Assembly: GCA_037367405.1 (NCBI GenBank)
Contig: JAZKJV010000148.1
Coordinates: 992,001 to 1,056,000, forward strand
Length of the DNA stretch: 64,000 bases
Reading direction: 5' to 3'
Source of the DNA: Ottelia alismoides
Taxonomy: Eukaryota; Streptophyta; Magnoliopsida; Alismatales; Hydrocharitaceae
The notes under the pieces were generated by a model that ran no database searches, had not been told where the DNA came from, and worked only from the letters and a program-made list of their open reading frames with translations. The position numbers and the translations under genes were made by a program. Below are positions 11,101 to 21,830 of this stretch, piece by piece. Numbering within the stretch: the first letter of the stretch is position 1; each line of letters opens with the position of its first letter.

Positions 11101-14100
11101 CATGAGTGTGGCTTTCGGGAACAGTATCAATGGAGATAGCAAATGACATCTTGAGTCAGCCCACGAGAAAGGCTATGTGGGACATTCTCGCTGCTACATA
11201 TTCTCCGGCGAAGAATGAATCAAAGATTCTGCAACTTCAACATGATATCTTCACTTCGAAGCAGAATCATCCCCTCTCCATACTCTTTACACTTCTCTGA
11301 GGGGTATGTTTGAGAAGTTACATGGTTACATTCCCTTGATTGCTACACCAGAGCAGCTCAAGGCCTACAGGGATTCTGTGATGACAAGAGTCTTTCTAGC
11401 GGCATTGGATCATGAGTATGATGCAACCAGAGCACAAATTCTTACCGATGCCACTATACTCCAATGGAGGAGGTATATCACCGACTGAGCAGTCTCTCCA
11501 TATCTTCTAGTGGTTCTTCCATGTCTCGGACTTCCTCAGCCATAGGAACATCTCGTGGTAGGGGGGGACAGTACACAGTTTCGTGGCTGAGCAGGCCGTG
11601 GAAGAGGAGGGAGCAGTACACCGCCTCGTCAGCCTTGCATTTTCTGTCACATGCTAGATCATTCAGAGGAAACGTTCTATTCTAAGCATGGGTTTCCTGC
11701 CTTGGCACGCGTAGCAGACTAGATCCAGTAGGGCAATAGTTCTTCTGGCACATCTGACCAGAGATTTGATGAGTTAGTTGCTCGTCTTGGGGATATCATG
11801 CCGTCTCCCGGGTCAACTAGCTCACAGTCAGGACCTTCGGAAGTAGCAGCCTCAGTCTCAGCCACTACATCTACTTCAGGTACAACTATGCTTTTACTAG
11901 CTGATACAGGGCAGACTTGTCAGAGTAGATCATGGATTCAGGAGTATCCTATCACCTCTGTGGTGACAGAGGCCAATTCAGTACCTATAGCCTGACTCAG
12001 TCAGGCGGATCTGTGGTGATAGCTGATGGGACACACTCCCCCATTACTGAGTCAAGGGGAGGTGCAGTTAACCCCTGAAATGCGGCTTCATAATGTTTTT
12101 TACGCCCCTGAATTCTCTATGAATTTATTATCTATTAGTCAGATCACCAGAGATTTGCATTGTCGTGTCATATTTGACCCTTCTACTCTTGTGTTTCAGG
12201 ACATTCTAACGGGCAAGGTGATTGGTTCTGACGAGCAAGGAGGTTTATACAGATTAGTGCAATCTCCATATGTTGTTTTTTCTCTTCGCACTAGATCTGT
12301 CTCTCCGTATACGTGGCATCTCCGCTTTGGTCATCTTCCTCTGCAAAAGCTGCGTCATATTTTTCCTCAGATCTCTCCTCATTCTACCTTCTAGTGCGAG
12401 GCCTGCCAGCTTGGGAAGCATCATAGGTCTACATTCCAGAGTCGTCAGGGTCAAAGTAGTCATGGTCTTTTTGAGTTGATTCATTTGGATATTTGGGGTC
12501 CCAGTCGTACTCCTGATCTTTAGGGACATCGTTTTTATCTCGTTGTTGTTGATGAGTTTTCTAGATTGTCTTGGGTCGTTTTGCTTAAGAACAAGTCTGA
12601 TGCTAGTCCTATCATTCAGTCCTTTATTAATGAAATAAGGAATGTCTTTTCTACGAATGTCAAGTATATTCGTTCTGATAATGCACTTGAATTCTGTAGT
12701 GACCACTCTCTCAATTTCTTAAATCTTATGGTATTGTGCATCAGACATCTTGTTCGTATACGCCTCAACTAAATGGTGTGGCTGAAAGGAAACATCGTCA
12801 TCTCTTGGATGTCATCAGGATTCTTCTAATTCAGAATTGTGTTCCCCACTCTTACTGGGGAGATGCTGTCCTCACTACTTGTTATTATCGGAAGAGGACT
12901 GCACTTTGCTTACTAGATCGATTACATTGGAGGAGACTAAGGAGGCGGTGTGGGAGCTTAACGTCAACGGGTCCCCGGGCCCGGATGAATTTCCGTGGCT
13001 TCCTATCGTGATTTCTGGGAGTTGGTGGACGAGGAGGTTTTTGAGGTTGTTGAGGAGTTTTGCGAGGGGAATGCGGGCTTTGATCGGCTTAATAGGGCCA
13101 TCTTGCTTCTGATACACAAGAAGGCTGCTGCGGAGGATATTGGGGACTTCCGTCCCATATCGATTTCGAACGCTATTTACTTAATTGTGGCCAAGGTGCT
13201 GGCTCGGAGGATTGCTCGGGTTCTTGAATCACTTATTTCTCCCGTTCAGGCTGCTTTTATTCGGGGGAGACAGATCTCGGATTGTATTGCGGTCGCTTCG
13301 GAATTGGTGGCTGATTGGAGCTATTCGGGGAGACAGGGGGTGCTTTGGAAAATTGATTTTGCCAAAGCCTATGATGGCATTGATTGGAGCTTCTTATGGT
13401 CGATCCTCAGAAGACGGGGGTTTCCGGCGGTGTGGATTTCTTGGATGCGGCGATGTGTGACTACCGTGTCCTTCTCGGTTTTGGTCAATGGAGGTTTGGA
13501 AGGGGGGTTAATCCAACCAAGAAGGGGGCTACGGTAGGGCTGCCCGCTGGCCTCCTCCTCTTTGTTCTAGCCTCGGATGTCTTGGCTCGTATGATTGATC
13601 GGGTGGTTGCTGCTGGACTTTCGAAGGGCTTCTCCAAGGGAGGCGTGTCTGTGCCGCTGATACAATTTGCTGATGACACCTTATGCTTCATAGAGGGAGG
13701 TGTTGATGAGGTCGCTGGCATGTCGATGACTCTTGAGCTATTTAGCGAGATCTCGGGGCTGCTCATTAATGGAGCCAAATCAAAGGTTATTCCTTTTGGC
13801 ATGTCGATGGATTTGGCGCTTGAATGTGGGAGGATTTTGGGCTCTACTCCGGGCGAGCTGCCGATTGACTACCTTGGGCTCCCATTGGTGATAGGGAGGC
13901 CCAGACTTAGAGATTGGAATTTGGTTATTGAGAAGGTGGAGGCGAGACTGGCAGGTTGGCGCGCGACACTTCTTTCAAAGGGGGGAGGCTGATCCTCCTC
14001 AAGTCGGTTCTTGCTGCGATCCCAGTACATTTCTTGTCTATTCGTCGGTTGCCGGCGGGGGTTTGTAGGAGACTTGAGTCTTGTTTGAGAAGGTTTCTAT

Positions 14101-17100
14101 GGGAGAAGTCTGGTGCGTCGGGGAGAAGGGTTCACCTTGTGGCATGGGAGGAGGTCTCGAGGGGGAAGAGGGAGGGGGGTTTGGGCGTTAGGAGGTTGAA
14201 GACTATAAATGACGCCTTCTTTCTTAAGTGGGCGAGCAGGATTTGGGGTAGGGGTGGAAACTTCTTTATTGATGTTCTGAGGGAGCTCCTTGGGGCGGAA
14301 GGGATAGGGGAGGAGAGGTTGGGGCTGGAGAGTGCTCGATCCCCTTTCTGGCGTGGTGTGCGGGAGGTGTTCCTAAGAAATCGAGCGAGGTTTAAACCTG
14401 TGCTGGGAAACGGCCGCGCGTTCTTATTTTGGAAGGACAACCGGTTGGGTGGTGATCCTTTTTGTGTCCGTTTCCCGTGTCTTTTTGCGATGGCGGAGGA
14501 CAAGGATGCTTCGGTTGCTTCTTGCTGGGAGAATGACTGTTGGTGCCCTCGTTTTAGGGGGAATTTCTCGGATCAGAGGTTGGCTGACTTTCTTGACCTG
14601 CTGGAAGTCCTCGGGGGTGCACATACGCCTTCCGAGGGGAGGGACCATTGGGTGTGGGGGGATGGTGATTTCTCGACGCGGAAGGCCTATGATGTGTTAG
14701 CTTTGGTTACGCCTTCTACTTCTGACTCCCTGGTGAGAGACTGCTGCTTATTCTGGAGATTGAATCTACCTTTGCACGTTGCTATCTTCTTATGGTTGGT
14801 CCGTAGAAAGAGGTTGTTGACGAGAGACTGCTGCACCAGATTGATGCTTTCTGTTTCTAATATTTGTGTGATGTGCGATGCGGATGTGGAATTCATTGAC
14901 CACCTTTTCTTTGAGTGCCATGTGGTTCGTGGGCTGTGGGAGGACCTGTCGGTGGCTTGGGTGCGAGCTAGTGATGTAGTTGCCTTTTGTGATTCGATAT
15001 TCTTGAACAGACAGACAGACAGAAGGCGTCTGTTGACTTCGGTGGCAAGATTATGGTTGATTTGGCTTGGTCGAAACGAGGCCATTTTCTCGGCGCAACG
15101 CTTTTATAAGGAGAACGTGTTGATTCGCGCTGCTGGAATGGTGGAAGACTGGTGTGGCATTTAATTTTGTTGGTGTGTGTTTTTTATCTTTGCTTGGAGG
15201 CTCTTTTACCTTTTTTGTAGCCTTCCGCTTTTTTATACTTTTGTCCCTCCTCTTTTCTTTAATATATTGGGGTGAACACCACTGAGTGTATCCCCCTTTT
15301 TCTTGGCTTCAAAAAAAAATCGTATGCCTTCATCGATTTTAGGAGAAAAGATGCCATTCGTGATTGCGTTTCCTGAGAATGATCTTTTTTATTTTACACC
15401 TTGTGTTTTTGGATGCGTTGCCTTTGTTCATCAGATGTCTCCATGGCTTGACAAGCTCTCTCCAATAGCAGTCAAGTGTGTGTTTGTTGGGTATTCCAAG
15501 ACCCAGAAGGGGTATCGTTGCTTTGACCCTGTTCGGCGAAGGTGTTATGTTAGTGGAGATGTCTCCTTCTTTGAATCTATCATGTATTTCTCTCCTACAT
15601 GTGACAAGCTCGTTTCCTCAGAGAGTGGAGAAGAGGTTTACATGTCACCTCCTCCTATCTCTCTTACTCCACCACCACCACCTCCTCCACCTCCCGCGAC
15701 AACTACTTTTTTTACTCAGGTTTACCAGCGCCGACCTCAATCTCATGTACCTCCGCCTACATCCAGCATGCCCAAGGTATGTCATGAGCACTTGAGTTCT
15801 ACTAATGGCACTGGTGATTTGAGCGTACAGGATGTTCTGGACGATACTATTTCTGAGAATATCGTCGACCTGGATATCCTTATTGCTCTGAGAAGGAAGC
15901 GACGTACATATACTATGCATCCCATGTCCTCATGTCTATCTGGCGCGGCTATTTGGGGACTTTCAGAGATTTGTTGTTGCCTTATCTACAGTGCATATAC
16001 CAAAATCCTATCAGGAGGCATTACAGAGCGGCCCTTAGCGTCTTGCTATGGAAGAGGAGATGGTAGCTTTACAATCTCGTGGTACGTCGAGTGTCATTCC
16101 CGCTCCTCCAGGTGCGTCTATTGTTGGCAGCAAATGGGTGTTTACTATTAAACACCGTGCAGACGGTTCCGTGGACAGATACAAGGCACGGTTGGTTGCT
16201 CGTGGATTCACCCAAACCTATGTGGTGGACTACCAAGACACCTTTTCTCTTGTTGCGCGTCACTCTACATTACACATTCTTGTTGCCGTTGTGGTTAAGG
16301 ACTGGCCTTTTTTCCAATTTGATGTCAAGAATGCTTTCTTATATGGCTATTTGCATGAAGAAGTGTATATGCAGCAAGTAACCAACAGGGTTTGCTGCTG
16401 AGGGGGAGTCTAGCATGGTGTGTAAACTTCATAAGACCATATATGGTCTTAAGCAGAGTTCGAGGGCTTGGTTTCAGAAGCTCTCAAAGTTGATTGAACT
16501 ACATGGTTTTGTCACATCTACTGCGGATCATTCTATTTTTGTTAAGATGAGCCAGAAAGGTATGGTTGCTATTTTGGTTTATGTGGATGATATTATTGTC
16601 ACATGTAGTGATAGTGAAGGAATTCAGAAAGCCAAGGATTTTCTTGGACAACAGTTCGTGACCAAGGATCTTGGTAAGCTGAGGTATTTTCTTGGACATG
16701 AGTTTGCAAGAAACGAGCAGGGGATGGTAATGGTGCAGAGAAAATGTCATTGATCTCTTATCCGAGACCGGCATGACATGATGTCGACCTGCTACTACTC
16801 CGATGGATCCTAATGCACAGCTTTATGATGATGACAGTGCATAGGTAGATAAGAGACAATATAGAGAGCTGGTAGGGAAGCTACTATATATCACCATTAC
16901 CAGGCCTGATATATCGTTTGCAGTTAGCAGGGTTAGCCAATTTATGGAGCAACCTAGGCAGTCTCATATGGATGCGGTCAACATGATCTTAAGGTATCTC
17001 AAGTCTTCTCCAGGTGCAGGACTTCTATTCAGGAGAGACACTACCCTGACAGTGTCAGGATGTGTGGATGCAGACTATGTTGGGTGTCCCCAAGGATAGA

Positions 17101-20100
17101 AAGTCAACTTCAGGTTTCACTGTATTTGTAGGCAGCTCGTTGGTTTCATGGAAGAGCAAGAAACAGACAGTTGTGGCCCGATCTCGTGCGGAGTCAGAGT
17201 ATAAGGCAATGGCCCAAGGGAGCACAGAAATGATGTGGGTCAAGTTTGTTCTGACTGACCTAACTATGGAGGTGCCTCTTCTTATGCATCTACAATGTGA
17301 TAATCAAGTTGCGTTGTTTATAGCGAATAATCATGCTTTTCATGAAAGAACAAAACACATTGAGGTTGACTGCCACTACACCCGTGATCTGATTCAAAAA
17401 GGCTTTATACTCACTTCTCACGTTGCTTCAGGCGATCAGATTGTTGACATGTTCACCAAAGCACTTGCAAATGGACCGTTTCATTGATGTTGTTACAAGC
17501 TGAGCATGATAGATATTTATGCTATGGCTTGAGGGAGTGTTGAGATATTTATATCTTCTTATATGTTATTCGATAGTTTATTTATTTCTGTTGGTTATCT
17601 ATATAATTTTTCCTAGAGCTTTTCTCCTATATAAGAGAGCTCTAGGGCTACGATGAATGCATCTTTTCATTCCGTTACTTTTCCACAATGCCACTAGGGG
17701 ATCGATGAAGGTCTCTAGGCTGCAATGGCGTCCTCCTGACGACTCTTAGGCGAGCGCTCGGGCCACTCAAGCCCTAATGGATGTGGCAACGACGAGTCAC
17801 AAATGCCTTGGAAGGAGCCGCAACATAGGTGGGGTTCTTGTGAGGCACCTCTGGGTGAAGCGTCTGATTGGGGTGTACCTCGGGTTGTCGCACGATCAAC
17901 AATTGCTCATTCCATGCTGAAGGGCTTGCCGACAAGGGAAGCCTGTGAGAGTGGCTGTGAGAGTGGGGTTTTCTGGTTGTGGAAAAAATAGGAGGGAGAA
18001 AGATCTAGTGTGTATTGGGGTTGTTGGAGTATTTGGTTATGCGTCACTTATGTGGGAGATGGGTAAATGGATCTTTCCAGGATCCATTTACCTCATCCAG
18101 ACATCTACCATTTGTGGGATATGGAGACTCAGTGGGGGCTATATATAGGCCATTGTATTTAGGTGAGAGTTTAATAGACCATCAGCCCTTTGAGGCGTTC
18201 TCCCATGGTTTCATCGTACTCAGGGAGTAGGGTTTCACGTAAAATCCCAATATTTCTGTCATGTTTTATCTTTGTTTATCTGATATGCTTTCTCATTCCT
18301 ATTTTCTAACATAGTATCAAAGTTCAATTCTCGAGGATTTCATGTTATTTGTTCTGTTCTAGATTCAATTCAATTACTGTTCATTCTTGAAAATCAATTT
18401 TTATGAAGACATGATTTTGGTTCAAGTTTGATTTCCAGGGTTTCTTTGGAAACCCTAATCATGCACAGTTTGCAAGCAGTTGGGTTCGGTCGGCACAATC
18501 TCCAGCATCGCGCTTCTCCAACCAGACTCGTCGAACAACACGAGCCCTCGTGACTCCTCCATCGGTTCCAGGAGCTCCAGGAGGAGCCCCATCTTCAACT
18601 GCGCGGAAAATGCAAAAAAAGAGAAAAAGCGGTAAAAAAATCGAGAACGGCTAAGTGATTCATTGATTCATGTTTTCCCCATTTTATTATCTTTTCCCAA
18701 CTTTGTTAATATCTTCATTCCGACCAGTATGGGAGAAAGAGGGAGTATTGTGTATAGTCATATGTCAAATTGTTAGATTCTCTAGATTCCATATTCAAGG
18801 CCATTCATATTTCATACTCTACAAAGACAGTTCCGTTTTTCAGACTCGGTGTCAGATTAGTTTCGAGTCTTCAGTTTCAGACATGCTGTATACGGTCTTC
18901 AGTTTGAGGAGTACATGTTTGCCATCAGTTTTTCAGTGGTCCCCATCATTCTTTTTTTGTCGGCTAGGATTTTCATGTGATCCATAGGGACTCCAAAGTA
19001 GAGATCCCATTCCTATGCCATGTTAGCTAGGGCTTTCACGTGGCTTCATAGAGACTCCAAAGTAGAGTACCATTCTTTGTGTCAGATGGGAGAGACCCAG
19101 TTCTCTGACGAGGAGACATCTTCAGACTCCATTCTCAAGCGATCGTGAACTCTAATACGAGATCCTTCTGAGGTTCCTATGAGAAACCCACTTTGAGGTT
19201 CCTATGAGAGAGACCCATCTTCAGAGATCTACGTATGGATAATTAGCGATGCTCTTTTCGGCCCTTTCAGAGATGGAGCAGTTGTCCATATGTTGTGGTG
19301 GGCCAGAGTTCCCCGTGCAGAGATTCATTTTCAGTTGCGGTGACTCTGACAGGCGCAGTACAGAGCATGGCCTCAAATTTCAGCGAAATTTGATCAAATT
19401 TCTGTCGAATATCGATATCCAGTCGAAATCGAAATTTGACCGAAATGACCGAAATATGGGGGCCCTAGTACAAAAATGACCGAAATTTCGGTCGAAATTC
19501 GACCGAAATTCTGTTTCGCCTGGTCATCGAAATGATGACCGAAACTGACATTTAGGGCCTTGGTACAGAGCACATGCTCTCCGACGAGGAGATTCAGTTT
19601 GACTTACACTCCAACCCGTTCGTTTTCCTCACATGCGTGGCATGAGAAGCAACGTCCTCAATAACAACCGACAGTTGTGCGTGTTGAGTTGATATTGTCT
19701 GTAATGTCATGTATTGTGAATTGAGATTTCTTTCTGTTTGTCCAAGCTGAGCATTGCATGGTCCAGCTTGAGGGGGGGTGTTGGAATATTTGGTTATGCG
19801 TCACTTATGTGGGAGATAGGTAAATGGATCTCGACTCAACATCTTATTCTTGACAGTGTTCTTTTCCGTGAAAGGGTTTGAAGAAAGTAGAGAGAGATCT
19901 TGATTGGTTTTATATTTCTTCACAATGATTTGTTGGATCCTGGCATTTTTGGAAATCAGGTGAAGCTTAATTTGTGTAATTCGAAACTCCAGTGCAAGAG
20001 GAAGCCCTGTTTCATGGGGAGTTCAGTTCAGTCACATTGAATAGGATACGATTGACTCATGGGATCCACGTAATTATGCAGGTATTGTGCTTACACATGC

Positions 20101-21189
20101 ACCTGAATACTACATAAAGAGGGTATATATGCTAACGGTTATTGTAGTCAGGAACGTGTATATACAAAGTTTGCAGGGGGTGTATATGTAACTACATGAG
20201 TTTCCAAGGGGTATATAGTAGTATTATATGTGTGTATGGGTCAACAAACTTCTTAATGTGACTGCTACTTTTTCACAAATTATGGAAAAAGAAAATCCTT
20301 TTGAATATTACTAAAAACAGTAGTTCAAAATGAGTATGCAATTATTTTAAAAATCATCGCGTGCCTCGTATTGTGTTGGCGAAATGTGTGAACTTTTCAT
20401 TTTCCCTTCACAAGGTCGGTCCGAAGTCCAGGATAGTTGGTTGTTTAAGTAGCCAACAATCGAACTTGGATCTTTTTATACCCTGCTATGCCTCATTCAA
20501 TTACTACTCTTAGATCGTTTAGGTTGAGGTTTGCTGAGTATACCACATAAAAAATGCCATATGTTGAGCAAGAAAAGATTGCATAGTTATATTCATTTTT
20601 TTTGAAAGCTTTATATAGAAACAAATGTTCAGAAAATCAATTCTATGACACAAAATATGGGGGTATATTGTGTAAAGATATTTCTGGTAAATGCTTAGCC
20701 ATTGTGCTCTTAGATCAGTTCTTTTTTCTTTTGAGCACTGAAGAGAGCAGGAAGGTGTGACAAATGTTCCATTTAAACTATGGTTCTATACAATACATAT
20801 GCAAATAATGCATTAACTTTGCAGCGAGTTTGTTATTTACTGGTCTTCTTTTACTAAGTTTTTTGAATGTAATCTTCTCATCTAATTGTCTGGTCGTTTA
20901 ACAGCTGACCGGTGATATACATGAAGAGGTCGAGGGCCATAACCGGTTACTTGATGGAATGGTGTGTTGACATTCTCTCCTTTTCCACACTTTGTTACAG
21001 AAGCGATCACAGAGTAACTCATTACCTTTTACATTTCAGGGGAATGCCATGGATGCTTCAAGGGGCGTCCTTTCCGGGACGATGGATCGGTTCAAATCGG
21101 TATTTGAAACTAAATCGAGCCGGCGGATGGCCACTCTTGTATCTTCGTTTGTGGTCCTCTTCTTGCTCATATACTACTTGACCAAATAG
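8124..21189 (+). CDS. BET1-like Qc-SNARE (spliced, start exon unresolved)
   Basis: This gene encodes a small tail-anchored SNARE of the plant BET1/Bet11/Bet12 type, which acts in vesicle fusion between ER and Golgi membranes. Exons are 8124-8274, 20905-20961 and 21040-21189; the stop is at 21187-21189. They give 118 residues, close to the roughly 120 of plant homologues. The N-terminal part carries [12 protein letters not shown], then GLEGLQDRV; the SNARE helix continues through [17 protein letters not shown] and [15 protein letters not shown]. The C-terminal anchor is a hydrophobic run ending IYYLTK. Splice sites are canonical: donors GTAAGT at 8275 and GTGTGT at 20962, acceptors TTTGCAG, TTAACAG and ATTTCAG. 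Phases agree across all junctions and there is no frameshift or internal stop, so the gene looks functional. The first coding intron is about 12.6 kb because of retrotransposon insertions; the second is 78 bases. The family call is firm; the first codon is not. Confidence 0.92.
8276..9477. other. Intron sequence before the Copia element
   Basis: No gene or bounded element recognised. A short direct repeat containing 'aacatgatgcatgttgg' lies near 8846-8890. Confidence 0.5.
9478..9630 (+). repeat. Copia 5' LTR
   Basis: Starts tgttctgtagagatatttct and ends ccgccaaca. It aligns with the 3' LTR over 'gagatattt', 'tctatataagagagc' and the closing 'ttcattcc' region. TATATAAG at 9570-9577 is a likely core promoter. 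The two LTRs differ substantially, so the insertion is old or they come from different copies. Confidence 0.75.
9631..9643 (+). promoter_or_regulatory. Primer-binding site (initiator tRNA-Met type)
   Basis: TGGTATCAGAGCC directly follows the 5' LTR. This is the standard complement to the 3' end of plant initiator tRNA-Met used by many Copia elements to start reverse transcription. Confidence 0.85.
9924..10530 (+). pseudogene. Copia gag, copy A (broken)
   Basis: The frame from 9924 encodes the start of a Copia gag: [16 protein letters not shown] followed by YELWAMQF. It then loses frame, and other frames continue with the expected order: [26 protein letters not shown] and a later [13 protein letters not shown] segment. 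It therefore covers nearly the same length as copy B at 10893 but stops where a GC-rich stretch begins. There is no downstream pol of its own. It is closely related to copy B, with many substitutions. Confidence 0.8.
10535..10765 (+). other. GC-rich segment between the gag copies
   Basis: Composition changes sharply to about two-thirds GC, with repeated 'gcgcctgcac', 'gcctgcgc' and 'cgcctacgcc' motifs. The open frames here are cysteine- and alanine-rich and have no domain. It lies exactly between gag copy A and the leader of copy B. It may be foreign filler or a junction between two recombined elements. Confidence 0.5.
10893..11700 (+). pseudogene. Copia gag, copy B (broken)
   Basis: The ATG at 10893 opens a frame with [16 protein letters not shown] and YELWATQF. 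It stops at 11097-11099. The protein continues in other frames: [15 protein letters not shown] (11106 on), [11 protein letters not shown], then a segment from 11306 with [17 protein letters not shown]. This is the UBN2-like gag that packages Copia RNA. At least two frameshifts and a premature stop rule out function. A zinc knuckle (CX2CX4HX4C) is not visible; the region after 11550 is badly degraded. Confidence 0.85.
11780..12890 (+). pseudogene. Copia protease-integrase region, 5' part (broken)
   Basis: Remnants appear in Copia order. A Trp-containing stretch near 11930 is where the protease active site (usually DSGA) should be, but that motif is lost. [18 protein letters not shown] follows at 12026-12200, then the GAG-pre-integrase motif [10 protein letters not shown] near 12315. 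The integrase core includes [21 protein letters not shown] and [18 protein letters not shown]. Frame changes occur around 12395 and 12740. The frame is cut at about 12890 by the nested LINE and resumes after it. Confidence 0.85.
12891..15164 (+). pseudogene. LINE ORF2 reverse transcriptase, partial, three frameshifts
   Basis: Reverse-transcriptase motifs appear in order: [60 protein letters not shown] and the catalytic [12 protein letters not shown] (near 13670). The thumb region gives PIDYLGLPL. The 402-residue open frame at 13956-15164 continues with [17 protein letters not shown] and [18 protein letters not shown]. It ends in a zf-RVT region with NICVMC and FIDHLFFEC. The reading frame shifts near 13000, 13540 and 13975. 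The endonuclease domain is absent because of 5' truncation. The long open C-terminal part suggests a fairly recent insertion. It is not functional. Confidence 0.88.
12891..15318 (+). mobile_element. 5'-truncated LINE inserted in the Copia integrase
   Basis: The segment starts inside a LINE ORF2 reading frame ([20 protein letters not shown]) and ends with nine A residues at 15311-15319. Copia coding stops just before it and resumes just after it with the next integrase residues ([13 protein letters not shown]). A short direct repeat, atcg, flanks it (12887-12890 and 15319-15322). Loss of the 5' half with a 3' poly-A is the usual result of target-primed reverse transcription. Its insertion postdates the Copia element. 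Confidence 0.88.
15319..17487 (+). pseudogene. Copia integrase C-terminus, reverse transcriptase and RNase H (broken)
   Basis: The integrase tail resumes with [18 protein letters not shown], followed by a proline-rich linker. The reverse transcriptase starts near 16048 and gives [59 protein letters not shown] and the catalytic YVDDIIV (near 16580). RNase H gives [41 protein letters not shown] and VDMFTKAL, ending at 17487. Frames change near 15950, 16400 and 16750-17060, with stops between. Every domain of a Copia pol is represented, but no intact polyprotein remains. Confidence 0.88.
17525..17537 (+). promoter_or_regulatory. Polypurine tract of the Copia element
   Basis: The purine-rich 'gagggag' lies immediately before the 3' LTR, where second-strand synthesis is primed. 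Confidence 0.7.
17538..17687 (+). repeat. Copia 3' LTR
   Basis: Begins tgttgagatatttatatctt and ends ttttccaca, about 150 bases. It shares 'ctatataagagagc' and flanking blocks with the 5' LTR. A TATA box lies near 17628. Confidence 0.8.
17688..18021. other. Short spacer between two LTR elements
   Basis: GC-richer than its surroundings, with a few short frames and no domain. It could be host intron or remnant of a further element. Confidence 0.4.
18022..18311 (+). repeat. Family N LTR (5')
   Basis: Carries a TATA-like ctatatata near 18140 and the family signature ggagtagggtttcacgtaaa near 18223. Confidence 0.8.
19368..19562. mobile_element. 195-bp MITE inside the family N element
   Basis: It is flanked by a perfect 10-base direct repeat, gtacagagca (19358-19367 and 19563-19572). 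The ends are inverted (ggcctcaaatttcag versus ggccctaaatgtcag). The interior is dense in cgaaatt/aatttcg palindromes. A 9-10 base duplication points to Mutator-type mobilisation. It is a third nesting level inside the SNARE intron. Confidence 0.8.
19779..19832 (+). repeat. Family N 3' LTR, first 54 bases only
   Basis: Matches 18022-18075 almost exactly, then similarity stops at 'aaatggatct'. The rest was deleted, so no target duplication can be read. Confidence 0.8.
19833..20904. other. Intron sequence after the retroelements
   Basis: AT-rich, with no element or gene recognised. The T-rich tract and TTAACAG acceptor at the right end belong to the SNARE gene. Confidence 0.5.
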
Positions 21190-21830
21190 ACGCCTCATAA
21201 GTTGCCTTGGAGCTGAATCTTATTCGTGATTGTCAAGTGCGCATACGATGCACGCGTCTTTTGATCCCCGGTGAATTTTCGTTTCGATTGTTTGCGTTTG
21301 CGTGATGTAAATGATATCTCCATTACATCGTAGAGTATGGGTGAGCAAGAATGTTTTGTGTATATTTGTGTTTGAGAAGCGGGCATGTGGACCAGAGGCA
21401 GAGTATATGCAGGTGCTCTCAGTGTATACTTTTACGCAAAGAACTGCTGTTGTGAGCGATTCTGCTGTTTGTATTTTGATAGTATGCTGGTGCTTAAATG
21501 CATCTATAGGTTTTGAAAGGGTATCCGGCCGTGTCTCGATGGAATCGCAATCTCTGTCATGTTCTTCCTGATCAACTTTCGCAGGTCTCTTGCGATCTTT
21601 CCGTTTGTGGGATGTGAATCCTGTGTTATAATCCATAAGAAATCTAATCCAAACCGTTGGAAAATGACATCCTGTTTGAATCCATGTGATGAACTTGTCT
21701 TGGTTTGAGATATAAGAAAGGAATTTGTGCATGTAGACAAAGAAATAATGGATGATGTAAAATTACTTATTTTGTGATGAATCCCTCTTGTCATGGAATA
21801 AGAGTATTGCAAGTCTCATTAGCATTCATT
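21190..21830 (+). other. Probable 3' untranslated region of the SNARE gene and beyond
   Basis: It follows the stop codon directly. The sequence is T/G-rich without a domain; the small frames on both strands do not resemble known proteins. Without transcripts the poly-A site cannot be placed. Confidence 0.4.

Larger units (their letters stand above)
9478..17687 (+). mobile_element. Decayed Ty1/Copia element with nested LINE
   Basis: The span is bounded by two related terminal repeats of about 150 bases, with a tRNA-Met-type primer site after the first and a purine tract before the last. Inside are two gag copies, protease/integrase, reverse transcriptase and RNase H segments in Copia order, all interrupted by stops or frameshifts. 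A LINE occupies 12891-15318. No matching 5-bp target duplication is evident (gactt left, atgcc right). Together with the duplicated gag, this suggests the span is a recombinant of two related elements, not a single clean insertion. Confidence 0.85.
18022..19832 (+). mobile_element. Non-coding LTR retrotransposon (family N), 3' LTR truncated
   Basis: A 290-base LTR (18022-18311, tgttggagtatttgg ... tttctaaca) is followed by a tRNA-Met-like primer site, tagtatcaaagttc. A non-coding interior of about 1.47 kb ends in the purine tract gagggggg. A second LTR then starts at 19779 with the same first 54 bases and breaks off near 19832. No gag or pol is present. It is the same family as the complete copy at 57265-59858 (opposite orientation). 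It must have relied on proteins made by another element. Confidence 0.85.
8275..20904 (+). other. Giant intron of the SNARE gene
   Basis: The intron runs from GTAAGT at 8275 to the acceptor AG at 20903-20904, a total of 12,630 bases. It holds a decayed Copia element with a LINE inside it and then a non-coding LTR element, both in the same orientation as the gene. About 1.2 kb at each end is ordinary T/A-rich intron sequence without a recognised element. All insertions sit between intact exons whose reading frames still join. Confidence 0.9.

Noticed and set aside
12254..12706. 150-residue minus-strand frame
   Set aside because: It is antisense to Copia integrase coding sequence on the + strand.
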